Of a stretch of DNA of 64,000 nucleotides, positions 1 through 8,339 are shown one piece after another (the first letter of the stretch is position 1; every line of letters begins with the position of its first letter). The notes below the pieces were generated by a model, which saw nothing but the letters and a program-made list of their open reading frames with translations, did no database searches and was not told the DNA's origin. Source of the DNA: Streptomyces sp. NBC_01446 (GTDB lineage Bacteria; Actinomycetota; Actinomycetes; Streptomycetales; Streptomycetaceae); NCBI RefSeq assembly GCF_026340095.1, contig NZ_JAPEPO010000001.1, positions 7,274,501-7,338,500 of the forward strand, in the 5' to 3' direction. A program made the position numbers and the translations under genes.

Positions 1-1
1 G

Positions 2-649
2 CGCCTAGGCTGGCGCGGCGGCGACGGTACCCCCTTCGACGTACTGCCCCTGATCGTCCAGGGCACCGACGACAAGCCGCGCTGCTTCGATCTGCCGCCC
101 GACGCGGTCCTCGAAGTCCCCATCGAGCACGAGGACCACGACTGGTGGGCCGGGCTGCGCCTGCGCTGGCACGCCGTGCCCGCCCTGTCCACGATGTGCC
201 TGGAGATCGGCGGGATCTGCTACCAGGCCGCACCCTTCAACGGCTGGTACATGGGCACCGAGATAGGCGCTCGCAACCTCGCCGACACTGACCGCTACGA
301 CCTCCTGCCGCGTATCGCGGAACGTCTCGGCCTCGACACCACCAGCGACCGATCCCTGTGGAAGGACCGCGCCCTCGTCGAGCTGAACCGCGCCGTCCTG
401 TACTCCTTCGACCGCGCCGGCGTCACCGTCACGGACCACCACACCGAGTCCCGGCGCTTCCTCACCCACGTCGACCGCGAGGAGCGCAAAGGCCGCACGG
501 TCGGCGCCGACTGGTCCTGGATCGTGCCGCCGATCTCCGGCTCGGCCACCCCGGTCTTCCACCGCACGTACGACACCACGGCGCGCACGCCGGCGTACGT
601 ACAGCATCCCGAGGCACTCGCCAGGGCGTCCGGCGACTTCCTGCTCTAG
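2..649 (+). CDS. nos: Nitric oxide synthase oxygenase, 3' part (5' end outside window)
   Basis: This open frame is entered at base 2 and gives the C-terminal 215 residues. The run FNGWYMGTEIG carries the Glu that binds the arginine guanidinium in nitric oxide synthase oxygenase domains, and the surrounding text (LGWRGGDGTPFDVLPLIVQ, SWIVPPISGSATPVFH) is typical of the bacterial haem-tetrahydrobiopterin oxygenase. The enzyme makes NO from L-arginine and needs outside reductases because no flavin domain follows. The haem Cys ligand lies upstream of the window and cannot be checked. In plant-pathogenic Streptomyces, NOS feeds thaxtomin nitration; no txt genes are seen here, so the role is open. 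The family call is firm. Confidence 0.9.
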   Translation, partial: RLGWRGGDGTPFDVLPLIVQGTDDKPRCFDLPPDAVLEVPIEHEDHDWWAGLRLRWHAVPALSTMCLEIGGICYQAAPFNGWYMGTEIGARNLADTDRYDLLPRIAERLGLDTTSDRSLWKDRALVELNRAVLYSFDRAGVTVTDHHTESRRFLTHVDREERKGRTVGADWSWIVPPISGSATPVFHRTYDTTARTPAYVQHPEALARASGDFLL

Positions 650-859
650 GGACTTTCGTTCGGTTCAGCTGGGCCCGCGGGGCCTGGCACCAGGGGCCCC
701 GTCGCGTCGCCGCTTTCCTCCGCCTTGCAGCTGCACGCGCCAGACCCCGCTCCCTCATCCAGCCTGCTCCGAACGAAGGGCCCAGGACCCCGCTGCTACC
801 GTCGGCCGCACGAACGGCGAGCACCGGGCTCACCGTGCAGGTGGTGCGAGGGGATTCGC

Positions 860-1900
860 GTGGGCGACAGGCAGGGCGGACGGGCGTACATCGGATCCTT
901 CACCGCAGCGGGAGGCTCCGGGATCCTCACCGCGTCCGTCCACATGGACAGCGGCTCACTCACCGTGCTCAGCGCCGTGGACACGCTTCCCGACCCCTCG
1001 TACCTCGCGCTCTCGCCCGCGCGCGACATCCTCTACGCGGTGAGCGAGACCGCCGAGGGGGCCGTCGCCGCGTTCCGTACCGGGGACGGCAAGCCCGAAC
1101 TCGCCGGGCGCGGCGTGCTCGTCCGCGGCTCGGGCCCCACCCACCTCGCCCTGTACGACGGTCATGTGCTCACCGCCAACTACGGCTCCGGCAGCGTTAC
1201 TTCGGTACGGCTGCGCGCCGACGGCACTCTCGACGGCGAGTCCGTCGACGTGCTGCGCCACGAGGGTTCGGGGACGCATCCCAGGCGCCAACAGGGCCCC
1301 CACACCCACCAGGTGATGCCGGACCCCAGCGGCCGCTGGGCCGTCAGCGTGGACCTGGGCACCGACTCGGTGCGGGTCTGCTCGATGCAGGGCGGGCGCC
1401 TTGAGGTGCACCGCGAGGTCGCGCTGCGGCCCGGCTCGGGACCGCGCCACCTCGCGTTCCACCCGCGCGGCGATCGCGCGTACATCCTGAACGAGCTCAC
1501 GCCGACCGTCACCGTCTGCCACTGGGACGCGGACGGCGGCGCCCTGCAGCCGCTCGGCGAGACCTCCGTGCTGCCGGACGCGCCGCACGGCGACGCGTTC
1601 CCGTCCGAGGCCGTCGTATCGCCCGACGGGCGCTTCCTGTGGACCGCCACACGCGGCGCGAACGTCATCTCCGTCCTCGCCCTCGACGCCACCGGCGACC
1701 GGCCGACGCTGCGCGCCACCGTCTCCTGCGGCGGCGACTGGCCGCGCGGCCTGGCCCTGCACCCCTCGGGCCGCTTCCTGTACGCGGCGAACGAGCGGTC
1801 CGGCGACGTGACGTGGTTCTCCGTCGACCGCGAGACCGGCCTCCCGCGCCGCAGCGGCTCCATCGAGGCGCCCGCCGCGTCCTGCGTGATCTTCGGCTGA
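860..1900 (+). CDS. Lactonase family beta-propeller protein (6-phosphogluconolactonase-like)
   Basis: The 346-residue product is built of repeated blades (YIGSFTAAGGSGI, YLALSPARDILYAVSE, DPSGRWAVSVDLGTDSV, HPRGDRAYILNELTPTV, SPDGRFLWTATRGANVISV, HPSGRFLYAANERSGDVTWF). This is the seven-bladed fold of the YbhE/Pgl lactonase family, and the length is normal for it. Family members open sugar lactones such as 6-phosphogluconolactone, but many actinomycete copies are uncharacterised. GTG at 860 is chosen because a GAGGGG ribosome binding site sits just upstream and the propeller begins at once; an in-frame start further upstream would add residues unlike the family. No signal peptide is seen. Confidence 0.82.
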   Translation: MGDRQGGRAYIGSFTAAGGSGILTASVHMDSGSLTVLSAVDTLPDPSYLALSPARDILYAVSETAEGAVAAFRTGDGKPELAGRGVLVRGSGPTHLALYDGHVLTANYGSGSVTSVRLRADGTLDGESVDVLRHEGSGTHPRRQQGPHTHQVMPDPSGRWAVSVDLGTDSVRVCSMQGGRLEVHREVALRPGSGPRHLAFHPRGDRAYILNELTPTVTVCHWDADGGALQPLGETSVLPDAPHGDAFPSEAVVSPDGRFLWTATRGANVISVLALDATGDRPTLRATVSCGGDWPRGLALHPSGRFLYAANERSGDVTWFSVDRETGLPRRSGSIEAPAASCVIFG

Positions 1901-1920
1901 GACCGTTCCCGAGCGGGTAC

Positions 1921-1960
1921 GGCGACGGGCCCGACCCCACCGGGGTTCGGGCCCGTCGCC
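1921..1960. terminator. Strong bidirectional hairpin terminator
   Basis: A 14-bp perfect stem (GGCGACGGGCCCGA paired with its complement at 1947-1960) is extended inward by CCCC/GGGG with one bulged T and a three-base loop. It lies between the convergent ends of the lactonase (1900) and the CbiX-like gene (1987), so it can stop both transcripts. There is no T-run, as is usual in Streptomyces. Confidence 0.8.
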
Positions 1961-1986
1961 GGGTGCCTGCGTACGGTCCGGGTCCG

Positions 1987-2937
1987 CTAGAGGACCGGCG
2001 CGCCCTGCGGCTGCTGCGGGGCGATGCCCAGCGCCGTCGTGTACTTCGACAGGGCCAGCTTGCCGATCGCCGGGTAGGCGCCCAGCGACTCGGCGGAGGC
2101 GCAGCCCGCCTCGTTCGCCGCCGCCTCGAGGAGGCTGGCGTCTATCTCCGGGCCGATCAGGTACGGGGCGAGCGCCAGCTGCTGCGAGCCGGATCCGCGC
2201 AGCTGCTCGGCGGTCGCCGCGATGGCGCCCTCCTCGTCGAGCGCGGCCGCCATGACCGGCACCGCGAGGCGCGCGGCCAGGAGCATGCCGGTGATCCCGG
2301 CCGCCTGGACGGCCTCGTCGCCGCCGACCGAGGCGAGGATGATGCCGTCTGCGGCGGTCGCCACCGTGAACAGCCGGGCGCGGTCGGCACGGGCCAGGCC
2401 CGCCTCCGACAGACGCACGTGCAGGCCCTCCGCGAGCAGCGGGTGCGGGCCGAGGACATCCGTCAGCTCGGCGGCCGTACGGCTGTCGATCACGGCCTGC
2501 CGGATGCGGCGCGTGAGCGCGCTGTCCGGGCCCGCGAGCAGGGGTACGACCACGGCGACCGGTCCGTCGGGCTCCGCGACGTCGGCGCCCGCGGCACGGG
2601 CCTGCTCGAAACGGGCAGTGCGCTCCTTCGCGGCGCGCGAGAGCACGGCCCGCAGGGAGGGGAACTCGGCGAACGCCGAGGCCTCGGCGGCCTCCGAGTC
2701 GTCACCGTCGAGGTATCCGATGCGGGCGTCGAGGCCCGGCAGCTCGGAGCGGGCGATGCTGACGACCTCTTCGGCGAGGCTGCGCGAGGCGTTGCTGGGT
2801 GCGCCGGGCACCGCGAGGACGAGTGCGGGTGCGCCCTCGGGAGCGGCCACGGGTTCCGGGCGGCGGTGCCGACCGGGCTGACGGGGTCGCGGCATTCGTA
2901 CAGGCAGGCCGGATGCAGGCCCAGTGGGGGAGCTCAT
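1987..2937 (-). CDS. CbiX-like (sirohydrochlorin chelatase family) protein
   Basis: The 316-residue product has the two-half layout of CbiX-type chelatases: a first half starting ALVLAVPGAPSNASRSLAEEV and ending around a GYLDGDDSE segment, then a second half with VAVVVPLLAGPDS. In true chelatases the first strand ends in a metal-binding GHGS; here that His is absent (VPGAPSN), so cobalt or iron insertion is doubtful. The fold assignment is inference from strand pattern and motif position. The N-terminal 30 residues are Arg/Pro rich and the start is uncertain (ATG 2937 or 2895). A promoter-like pair lies upstream at 3007-3036. Confidence 0.6.
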   Translation of the reverse strand: MSSPTGPASGLPVRMPRPRQPGRHRRPEPVAAPEGAPALVLAVPGAPSNASRSLAEEVVSIARSELPGLDARIGYLDGDDSEAAEASAFAEFPSLRAVLSRAAKERTARFEQARAAGADVAEPDGPVAVVVPLLAGPDSALTRRIRQAVIDSRTAAELTDVLGPHPLLAEGLHVRLSEAGLARADRARLFTVATAADGIILASVGGDEAVQAAGITGMLLAARLAVPVMAAALDEEGAIAATAEQLRGSGSQQLALAPYLIGPEIDASLLEAAANEAGCASAESLGAYPAIGKLALSKYTTALGIAPQQPQGAPVL

Positions 2938-3006
2938 GCCGCCGCATGCTACTGGCTCACGGGTCTCCCTTGTTCGGGGAGGGGGCAGCTGAGCGGTATC
3001 CGTCCG

Positions 3007-3036
3007 TATTTATCCTTTCAGTTACGAATGGCTCAA
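3007..3036 (-). promoter_or_regulatory. Candidate promoter of the CbiX-like gene
   Basis: Reading on the minus strand, TTGAGC (3036-3031) is followed after 18 bases by TAAATA (3012-3007). This is a sigma-70-like spacing in a short AT-rich island between two GC-rich genes. It would give a leader of roughly 60 bases before ATG 2937. Inferred from sequence only. Confidence 0.4.
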
Positions 3037-3069
3037 CTGTCCAGGTCAGAAGGGGCGCAAGGACCGCCG

Positions 3070-4125
3070 TCAGTGTTCGGCGGCCTCCGGGGGGACGTGG
3101 AGGAGGCGGCCGTCGCACGGCAGGCGCAGACCGTCGTCGGCGAGCGCGGCGGCGATCACCAGTGCACCGTGCAGGGGGTCGCCGGTCGCCGACACCGCGC
3201 CGGCGTGCGGGAGTTGCTCCGCGAGCTCGGCGCGGAGCGGGGCGAGCAGTGGCTCGCCCATCTTGAACAGGCCGCCGGTGAGGGCCACTTCACTGCCGTC
3301 ACCCGCCGGGCACACCGCGGCCGCCGCCTCGGCGATATGTCCGGCCGCCGCGCGCAGGATGCCGGCGGCGACGGAGTCGTCGAGTGCGGCGCGGGCCACG
3401 TCGGGCGCGAAGGCGGCGAGGACGGCGGGACGGTCCGTGCGCGGGTAGATCCGGGCCGGCAGTCCGGCCGCCGGGCCGAACCGCTCCTCGGCGAGGGCGA
3501 GCAGCGCGGCGGAGCCCCCGCGGCGACCGTCGTACGCCCGCATCGCCGAGTCCAGGCCCGCCCGCCCGATCCACGCACCGCCACCGCAGTCGCCGAGGAG
3601 ATGCCCCCAGCCGTCGGCCCGGTGCCAGGAGGTGAGGTCCGTGCCGAGCGCGATCATGCCCGTGCCCGCGGCGACGACCGCGCCGGGCCGCTGGCCGAGC
3701 GCGCCCGCGTAGGCGGTGACACCGTCCGCGGCCAACGCGAGCCGCCGTACGCCCAGTTCGGCCGCGAGGGCGCCCGGGAGTTCGGCCCGCAGTCCGTCGC
3801 CGAGCGTGGCCATGCCGGCCGCACCGACGGCGACCGTGCTCAGCCGCGGCACGCCGGGGCCGCGGTCGCCGACGCGGGCGAGCAGCTCCCGGGCCATCGG
3901 AAGCATCTGTTCGAGCAGATGCCCGGCGTCGATGCCCGCCGCACCGGTCCGGACGGGCTCGCGGGACAGCGTCGTCTCGGGACGTGTGAGATCCCCGGCC
4001 GAGGCGAGCGCCACGCGCAGACCGGAACCGCCGGAGTCCACGCCGAGGACCCACCCGGGGCGCGCGGGGTCGTCGTTCCCGCCGTGGCCCGGACCGGGCT
4101 CGGCAGCGGCGGGCTCGCGCGTCAC
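3070..4125 (-). CDS. BadF/BadG/BcrA/BcrD-type ATPase, probable N-acetylglucosamine kinase
   Basis: The 351-residue protein has the ASKHA ATPase layout: phosphate 1 loop GVDSGGSGLRVAL near residue 30, the phosphate 2 region with VVAAGTGMIALG, then GWGHLLGDCGGGAWIGR, typical of N-acetylglucosamine kinases of the NagK/BadF group, and a late VALTGGLF adenosine segment. The likely reaction is ATP-dependent phosphorylation of an amino sugar in the cytoplasm. The GTG start at 4125 overlaps the stop of the uracil-DNA glycosylase (GTGA), so the two are translationally coupled. Substrate is not certain from sequence. Confidence 0.8.
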   Translation of the reverse strand: MTREPAAAEPGPGHGGNDDPARPGWVLGVDSGGSGLRVALASAGDLTRPETTLSREPVRTGAAGIDAGHLLEQMLPMARELLARVGDRGPGVPRLSTVAVGAAGMATLGDGLRAELPGALAAELGVRRLALAADGVTAYAGALGQRPGAVVAAGTGMIALGTDLTSWHRADGWGHLLGDCGGGAWIGRAGLDSAMRAYDGRRGGSAALLALAEERFGPAAGLPARIYPRTDRPAVLAAFAPDVARAALDDSVAAGILRAAAGHIAEAAAAVCPAGDGSEVALTGGLFKMGEPLLAPLRAELAEQLPHAGAVSATGDPLHGALVIAAALADDGLRLPCDGRLLHVPPEAAEH

Positions 4126-4808
4126 GGCAGCCGCCAGTCCACCGGCTGCCCGCCCTGCTGCGTCAGGAGGTCGTTGGCCCGGCTGAACGGGCGCGAGCCG
4201 AAGAAACCGCGGTCGGCCGACATGGGGGAGGGGTGCGCGGACTCCACGGACGGCAGGTCGCCGAGGAGGGGCCGCAGATTGCGGGCATCGCGGCCCCACA
4301 GGACGGACACGAGCGGACGGCCGCGCGCGGCCAGCGCCCTGATCGCCTGCTCGGTCACCTCTTCCCAGCCCTTGCCGCGGTGTGCGGCGGGGCTGCGGGG
4401 GGCCGTGGTGAGTGCCCTGTTCAGCAGGAGTACGCCTTGCCGCGTCCAGGGCGTCAGGTCACCGTTCGACGGCTGGGGCAGGCCCAGGTCCGTGTTCAGC
4501 TCGCGGTAGATGTTGATGAGGCTGCCGGGCAGTGGCCGCACCTCGGGCGCGACCGAGAACGAGAGCCCGACGGCATGGCCCGGCGTGGGATAGGGGTCCT
4601 GGCCGACGATCAGGACCCGCACCTCGTCGAACGGCTGCTGGAACGCGCGCAGCACGTTCGCCCCGGCCGGGAGGTAGGTGCGTCCCGCGGCGATCTCCGC
4701 GCGCAGGAACTCACCCATGGCGGTGATCTGTCCCGCGACGGGTTCGAGGGCCTTGGCCCAGCCGGCTTCTACGATTTCGTGCAAGGGTCGTGGTGCCACG
4801 GGCGTCAC
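4122..4808 (-). CDS. ung: Uracil-DNA glycosylase (family 1)
   Basis: The 228-residue protein carries the catalytic water-activating motif GQDPYP (Asp at about residue 71), the following PGHAVGLSFSV, the uracil-contact LLLNRALT region and the DNA-minor-groove loop HPSPMSA with the catalytic His. It removes uracil from DNA arising from cytosine deamination or dUTP use. GTG 4808 (VTPVAPRPLHEIV) is preferred, since residues before it lack family similarity. It sits 25 bases downstream of the BNR protein and overlaps the BadF kinase by four bases, suggesting one transcript. Confidence 0.93.
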   Translation of the reverse strand: MTPVAPRPLHEIVEAGWAKALEPVAGQITAMGEFLRAEIAAGRTYLPAGANVLRAFQQPFDEVRVLIVGQDPYPTPGHAVGLSFSVAPEVRPLPGSLINIYRELNTDLGLPQPSNGDLTPWTRQGVLLLNRALTTAPRSPAAHRGKGWEEVTEQAIRALAARGRPLVSVLWGRDARNLRPLLGDLPSVESAHPSPMSADRGFFGSRPFSRANDLLTQQGGQPVDWRLP

Positions 4809-4833
4809 CCTACTGCCGTGACGGACGGGCCGA

Positions 4834-5922
4834 TCAACCGACCACGGCCGCTCGCACACACAGCACGTCCGGCAGATGGGAGGCCAACTGCCGCCAGCTG
4901 TCCCCGTCGTCGGCCGACGCGTACACCTCGCCGTTGCGATTGCCGAAGTAGACGCCCGCCGGGTCGGAGTCGTCCGTGCACATCGCGTCGCGCAGCACCG
5001 TCCCGTAGTGATCGCCCTGCGGGAGACCCGCCGTCAGCGGCTCCCAGCTCCTGCCCGCGTCCTCCGTACGGAAGACGCGGCAGTGCCGCTCCGCGGGCAC
5101 GCGGTCCGAGTCGGCGTTGATCGGGAACACGTACGCCGTGTCCCCGCGGTGCGGATGCGCGGCGGCGGCGAAGCCGAACGTCGAGGGGAGGCCCGCCCCG
5201 ATGTCGTTCCACCGCGTACCGCCGTCGTCGCTGCGGTACACGCCCCAGTGGTTCTGGAGGTAGAGGCGGTCCGGGTCGGCCGCGTCCTGCGTGACTTTGT
5301 GGACGCACTGGCCGAACTCGGGGTTCGGATCCGGCAGGAAGACCGCCGAGACCCCGGAGTTGGCGGGGTCCCAGCTCTGTCCGCCGTCCCGCGTGCGGAA
5401 CACCCCGGCCGTGGATACCGCGACCGTCACCGCGCGCGCGTCACGCGGATCGGTGACCACCGTGTGCAGGCCCTCGCCACCGCCGCCGGGGACCCACTTC
5501 GACCGCGTCGGGTGCTCCCACAGCGGACGCACCAGGTCGAACGTCTCGCCCCGGTCCTCCGAGCGGTAGAGCGCCGCGGGCTCGGTGCCCGCGTACACCA
5601 CGTCCCGCTCGGCGGCGGCCGGGTGCAGCTGCCACACGCGCTCCAGCGAGGCCCCCGTGTCCTTGGGGAACTTGACGGCGGGGCGTGACGGCTCCGTCCA
5701 CGTACGGCCCAGGTCGTCGGAGTGGAAGACCGACGGGCCGAAGTGCGCACTGTCACCGCCCGCCAGGAGCCGCGGGACATCGCCCCGCGTGTCGATCGCC
5801 ACCGAATACACGGCCTGGGAGTTGAAGTACGGGCCTTCGTCGAACTCCCACGCGCCGCCGCCCCGCCTGCGGCCGATGAAAAGCCCTTTGCGCGTGCCAA
5901 CCGTCAGTAGCACTTCAGTCAT
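4834..5922 (-). CDS. BNR/sortilin-like repeat protein (WD40/YVTN-like exo-sialidase fold)
   Basis: The 362-residue product has repeated Asp-box blades: FHSDDLGRTW, YRSEDRGETF, FRTRDGGQSW, YRSDDGGTRW, FRTEDAGRSW and YASADDGDSW. This is the BNR-repeat beta-propeller seen in sialidase-like and photosystem-stability-factor-like proteins. It begins MTEVLLTVGTRKGLFIGRR without a signal peptide, so it is probably cytoplasmic. ATG 5922 has a GGAGGT ribosome binding site. No sialidase catalytic Arg/Tyr set can be identified, so an enzymatic role is not claimed. It leads the run BNR protein-ung-BadF kinase. Confidence 0.8.
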   Translation of the reverse strand: MTEVLLTVGTRKGLFIGRRRGGGAWEFDEGPYFNSQAVYSVAIDTRGDVPRLLAGGDSAHFGPSVFHSDDLGRTWTEPSRPAVKFPKDTGASLERVWQLHPAAAERDVVYAGTEPAALYRSEDRGETFDLVRPLWEHPTRSKWVPGGGGEGLHTVVTDPRDARAVTVAVSTAGVFRTRDGGQSWDPANSGVSAVFLPDPNPEFGQCVHKVTQDAADPDRLYLQNHWGVYRSDDGGTRWNDIGAGLPSTFGFAAAAHPHRGDTAYVFPINADSDRVPAERHCRVFRTEDAGRSWEPLTAGLPQGDHYGTVLRDAMCTDDSDPAGVYFGNRNGEVYASADDGDSWRQLASHLPDVLCVRAAVVG

Positions 5923-6014
5923 GCCGGACACCTCCGAGGACGCCTTTGTCTCAGGTACGGCACAGTCTGCACCTGACCACTGACAGTCACCCCCAGTGGC
6001 GGCATCGCCGCAGG

Positions 6015-6897
6015 TCACACCGGCTGGGCGGCCACTTCCTCCGGCACCGGCAGCGGAAAGTGACAGGCCTCCTGGTGGCCGGCCCCGCGCGGCGCCGCGA
6101 CCGGCGGCTCGACCTCGGCGCAGACGTCCTGCGCGAGTGGGCAGCGGGTGCGGAACCGGCACCCCGACGGCGGCTTCGCCGCGGACGGCGTCTCGCCCGC
6201 CAGCGGAGACCCGGAACCGGCCGTGGCCGACGGGTCGGGCACGTTGACCGTGTCGAGCAGTCCCTGCGTGTACGGATGCAGCGGACGCGCGTACACCTCC
6301 TCCGCGGGACCGGTCTCGACGAGTTTGCCGAGGTACATCACGCCCACGGTGTCGGCGAGGTAGCGCACCACCGCGAGGTCGTGCGAGATGAACAGATACG
6401 TCAGGCCGCGCTCACGCTGGAGCTCCCGCATCAGGTTGAGGATCTGCGCCTGCACGGACACGTCGAGCGCCGACACCGGCTCGTCCGCGACCACCAGATC
6501 GGGGGACAGCGTCAACGCCCGTGCCAGGCCGAGGCGTTGGCGCTGGCCGCCGGAGAACTCGTGCGGATAGCGGTGCACTGCGCCCCGCGGCAGCCCCACG
6601 GCGTCCAGGAGTGTGCCGATCTGCGCCTCCTGCTCGGCGCGGCTGCCGACGCCCTGGATGCCGAGGGGTTCGCGCAGGATCTCGCCGACCCGCATCCGCG
6701 GGTCCATGGCGGCGGTCGAGTCCTGGAACATGAGCTGGATGTCGGCGGCGGTGCGCCCGGTGCCCGGCCCGCGTGAGGCCCGCGAGGTCCTCGCCGCCGA
6801 AGCGCACCGATCCGGCCGTCGGGTCCTCCAGGCCCGCGACGATCCGGCCGAGCGTCGTCTTGCCGCAGCCGGACTCGCCGACGACGCCGAGGGAGGG
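6015..6897 (-). pseudogene. Peptide ABC transporter ATP-binding subunit (DppF/OppF type), frameshifted and 5'-truncated
   Basis: One frame holds the Walker A stretch LGVVGESGCGKTTLGRIVAG up to about LTRAGHRAHRR. The next frame continues DIQLMFQDSTAAMDPRMRVGEI, the signature HEFSGGQRQR, Walker B DLVVADEPVSALD, and the oligopeptide-type C-terminal extension with the GCRFRTRCPLAQ cluster. The switch falls near 6742-6752, where one extra base in a GCC-rich run would explain it. The N-terminal ~40 residues before Walker A are missing: sequence above about 6897 does not continue the family. The gene faces the ROK regulator and looks like what is left of a dpp operon. Confidence 0.85.
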
Positions 6898-7026
6898 CCT
6901 CCAAGGGGACGGGGGACGGCCCCGTACCTGAGTGCGACGGGGCGGCGCCCGAACGCTGGGCCGGTCGGCGAAAACAAGTCAATAGCTTCATTCGGCAAAC
7001 AGTTCTTCGTTCCGAAGGTATGGCCA

Positions 7027-7086
7027 TCTTGGTTCGGCTCGGTCTTAGGGTTCGATCATTCATCGAAGAAACACATCGAACCAAGA
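7027..7086. repeat. Nested inverted repeats upstream of the ROK regulator
   Basis: A 10-bp perfect inverted repeat (TCTTGGTTCG at 7027-7036 and its complement at 7077-7086) encloses TTCGAT-N5-ATCGAA (7051-7067). A further CTTCG-TTC-CGAAG lies at 7005-7017. The region is distinctly AT-richer than its surroundings and ends 72 bases before the regulator start. A palindrome of this size in front of a repressor suggests its own operator. Confidence 0.55.
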
Positions 7087-7157
7087 CGCCGAACGAGCTC
7101 ATCGAACCCCACGCGCTGAACCAAGCAACCAAGCAACCGAGCAATCAAGAGGGCGGT

Positions 7158-8339
7158 ATGTCCGACACATCGCAGGGCGAACCGGGGTCGGCGCAGCACA
7201 TCCTGCACCTGGTCTCCTCGGGCGCCGCCACCTCCCGGGCCGACCTCGTACGGGAGCTGGGTCTCGCCCCCTCCACCGTCTCGCTGCGCGTGCAGGAACT
7301 CGTGGCGGCCGGCGTGCTCACCGAGTCCGGTGAGGGCGCCTCGCGCGGCGGGCGGCGCCCCCGTCTGCTGCGCGTGCGGGCCCAGGGCGGTGTCGCGCTC
7401 GCCGCCGACCTCGGCAGCCATCACGCGCGCCTCGGAGTGGTCGGCCTCGACGGGACCGTCCTCGACGCCGTCGACCTGCCGCACGACATCACCGTGGGGC
7501 CGGAGTCGGCCGTCGACTGGCTCTGCGGCCAGGTCACCGAACTCGCCGCACGGCAGCGGGAGGCGGGCCGCACCGTGCGCGCGCTCGGCGTCGGATTCCC
7601 CGGCCCGGTCAAGCCCGGCGAGGGCCGCATCCTGAGCCCGTCCCGCATGCCCGGCTGGCACCGCTATCCGCTGCGCGACGTCCTGGCCGAACGCCTCGGC
7701 CTGCCCGTCACCGTGGAGAACGACGCCACGATGATGGCCGTCGGCGAGCACCGCGCCGCCCGCCCCGACCTCGACCACATGGTGGTCGTGAAGGCGGGCC
7801 GCGGCATCGGCAGCGGCATCATCTCCGCGGGCCGCCCGCACGACGGAGCCAACGGCTGCGCCGGCGACATCAGCCACGTACGCGTGGAGGCCGCGCAGGA
7901 CCGGCCGTGCAGCTGCGGCAACATCGGCTGCCTGGAGACGGTCGCCAGCGGTGCCGCGCTGATGCGCGAACTCGCCGGGCAGGGCGTCGAGGTGGCCTCC
8001 ACCACCGAGCTCCTCCAGCTCGTCGCCGACGGCGACCCGCAGGCCACCACCCTGGTCCGCACCGCCGGCCGGCACATCGGCACGGTCCTGTCCGTCGTCG
8101 TGAACTTCTTCAATCCACAGGCCGTGGCCCTCGGCGGCGCACTCGCCGCCGCCGAACCGCTGGTCGCCGCCGTCCGCGGAGTCCTGTACGAGCGCTGCCC
8201 GCCGCTCGCGACCGCGGACCTGGAGATCACCACGACGGTCACGGGCCCCGACGCGGGACTGCTCGGCGCGGGCCTCACCGCCCTGCGCCACAACCTCCCC
8301 ACCGCACCCGTCCCCCAGGAAGAGAGCGCCTCAGCATGA
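7158..8339 (+). CDS. ROK family transcriptional regulator
   Basis: The 393-residue protein has an N-terminal winged helix (SRADLVRELGLAPSTVSLRVQELVAAGVLTE, residues ~25-60) followed by a ROK sugar-kinase-like domain: AADLGSHHARLGV in the first phosphate loop position, GVGFPGPV, VENDATMMAVGEHR, and the zinc motif CSCGNIGCLE. The first loop lacks the usual DIGGTK, so it is a regulator rather than a kinase. ATG 7158 has AAGAGGG upstream. Its stop overlaps the start of the M81 gene (ATGA), so the two form an operon, and it probably senses a product or substrate of that enzyme. Inverted repeats just upstream suggest autoregulation. Confidence 0.88.
   Translation: MSDTSQGEPGSAQHILHLVSSGAATSRADLVRELGLAPSTVSLRVQELVAAGVLTESGEGASRGGRRPRLLRVRAQGGVALAADLGSHHARLGVVGLDGTVLDAVDLPHDITVGPESAVDWLCGQVTELAARQREAGRTVRALGVGFPGPVKPGEGRILSPSRMPGWHRYPLRDVLAERLGLPVTVENDATMMAVGEHRAARPDLDHMVVVKAGRGIGSGIISAGRPHDGANGCAGDISHVRVEAAQDRPCSCGNIGCLETVASGAALMRELAGQGVEVASTTELLQLVADGDPQATTLVRTAGRHIGTVLSVVVNFFNPQAVALGGALAAAEPLVAAVRGVLYERCPPLATADLEITTTVTGPDAGLLGAGLTALRHNLPTAPVPQEESASA

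Noticed and set aside
1639..4509. A very long open frame (956 codons) crossing the lactonase, CbiX and kinase region on the plus strand
   Set aside because: It opposes genes with clear family motifs, is Arg/Gly/Pro rich without domains, and is a product of high GC. Its start also lies inside the lactonase gene.
7020..7157. N-terminal extension of the ROK regulator
   Set aside because: It would be encoded in the palindrome-rich regulatory DNA, and AAGAGGG supports ATG 7158.
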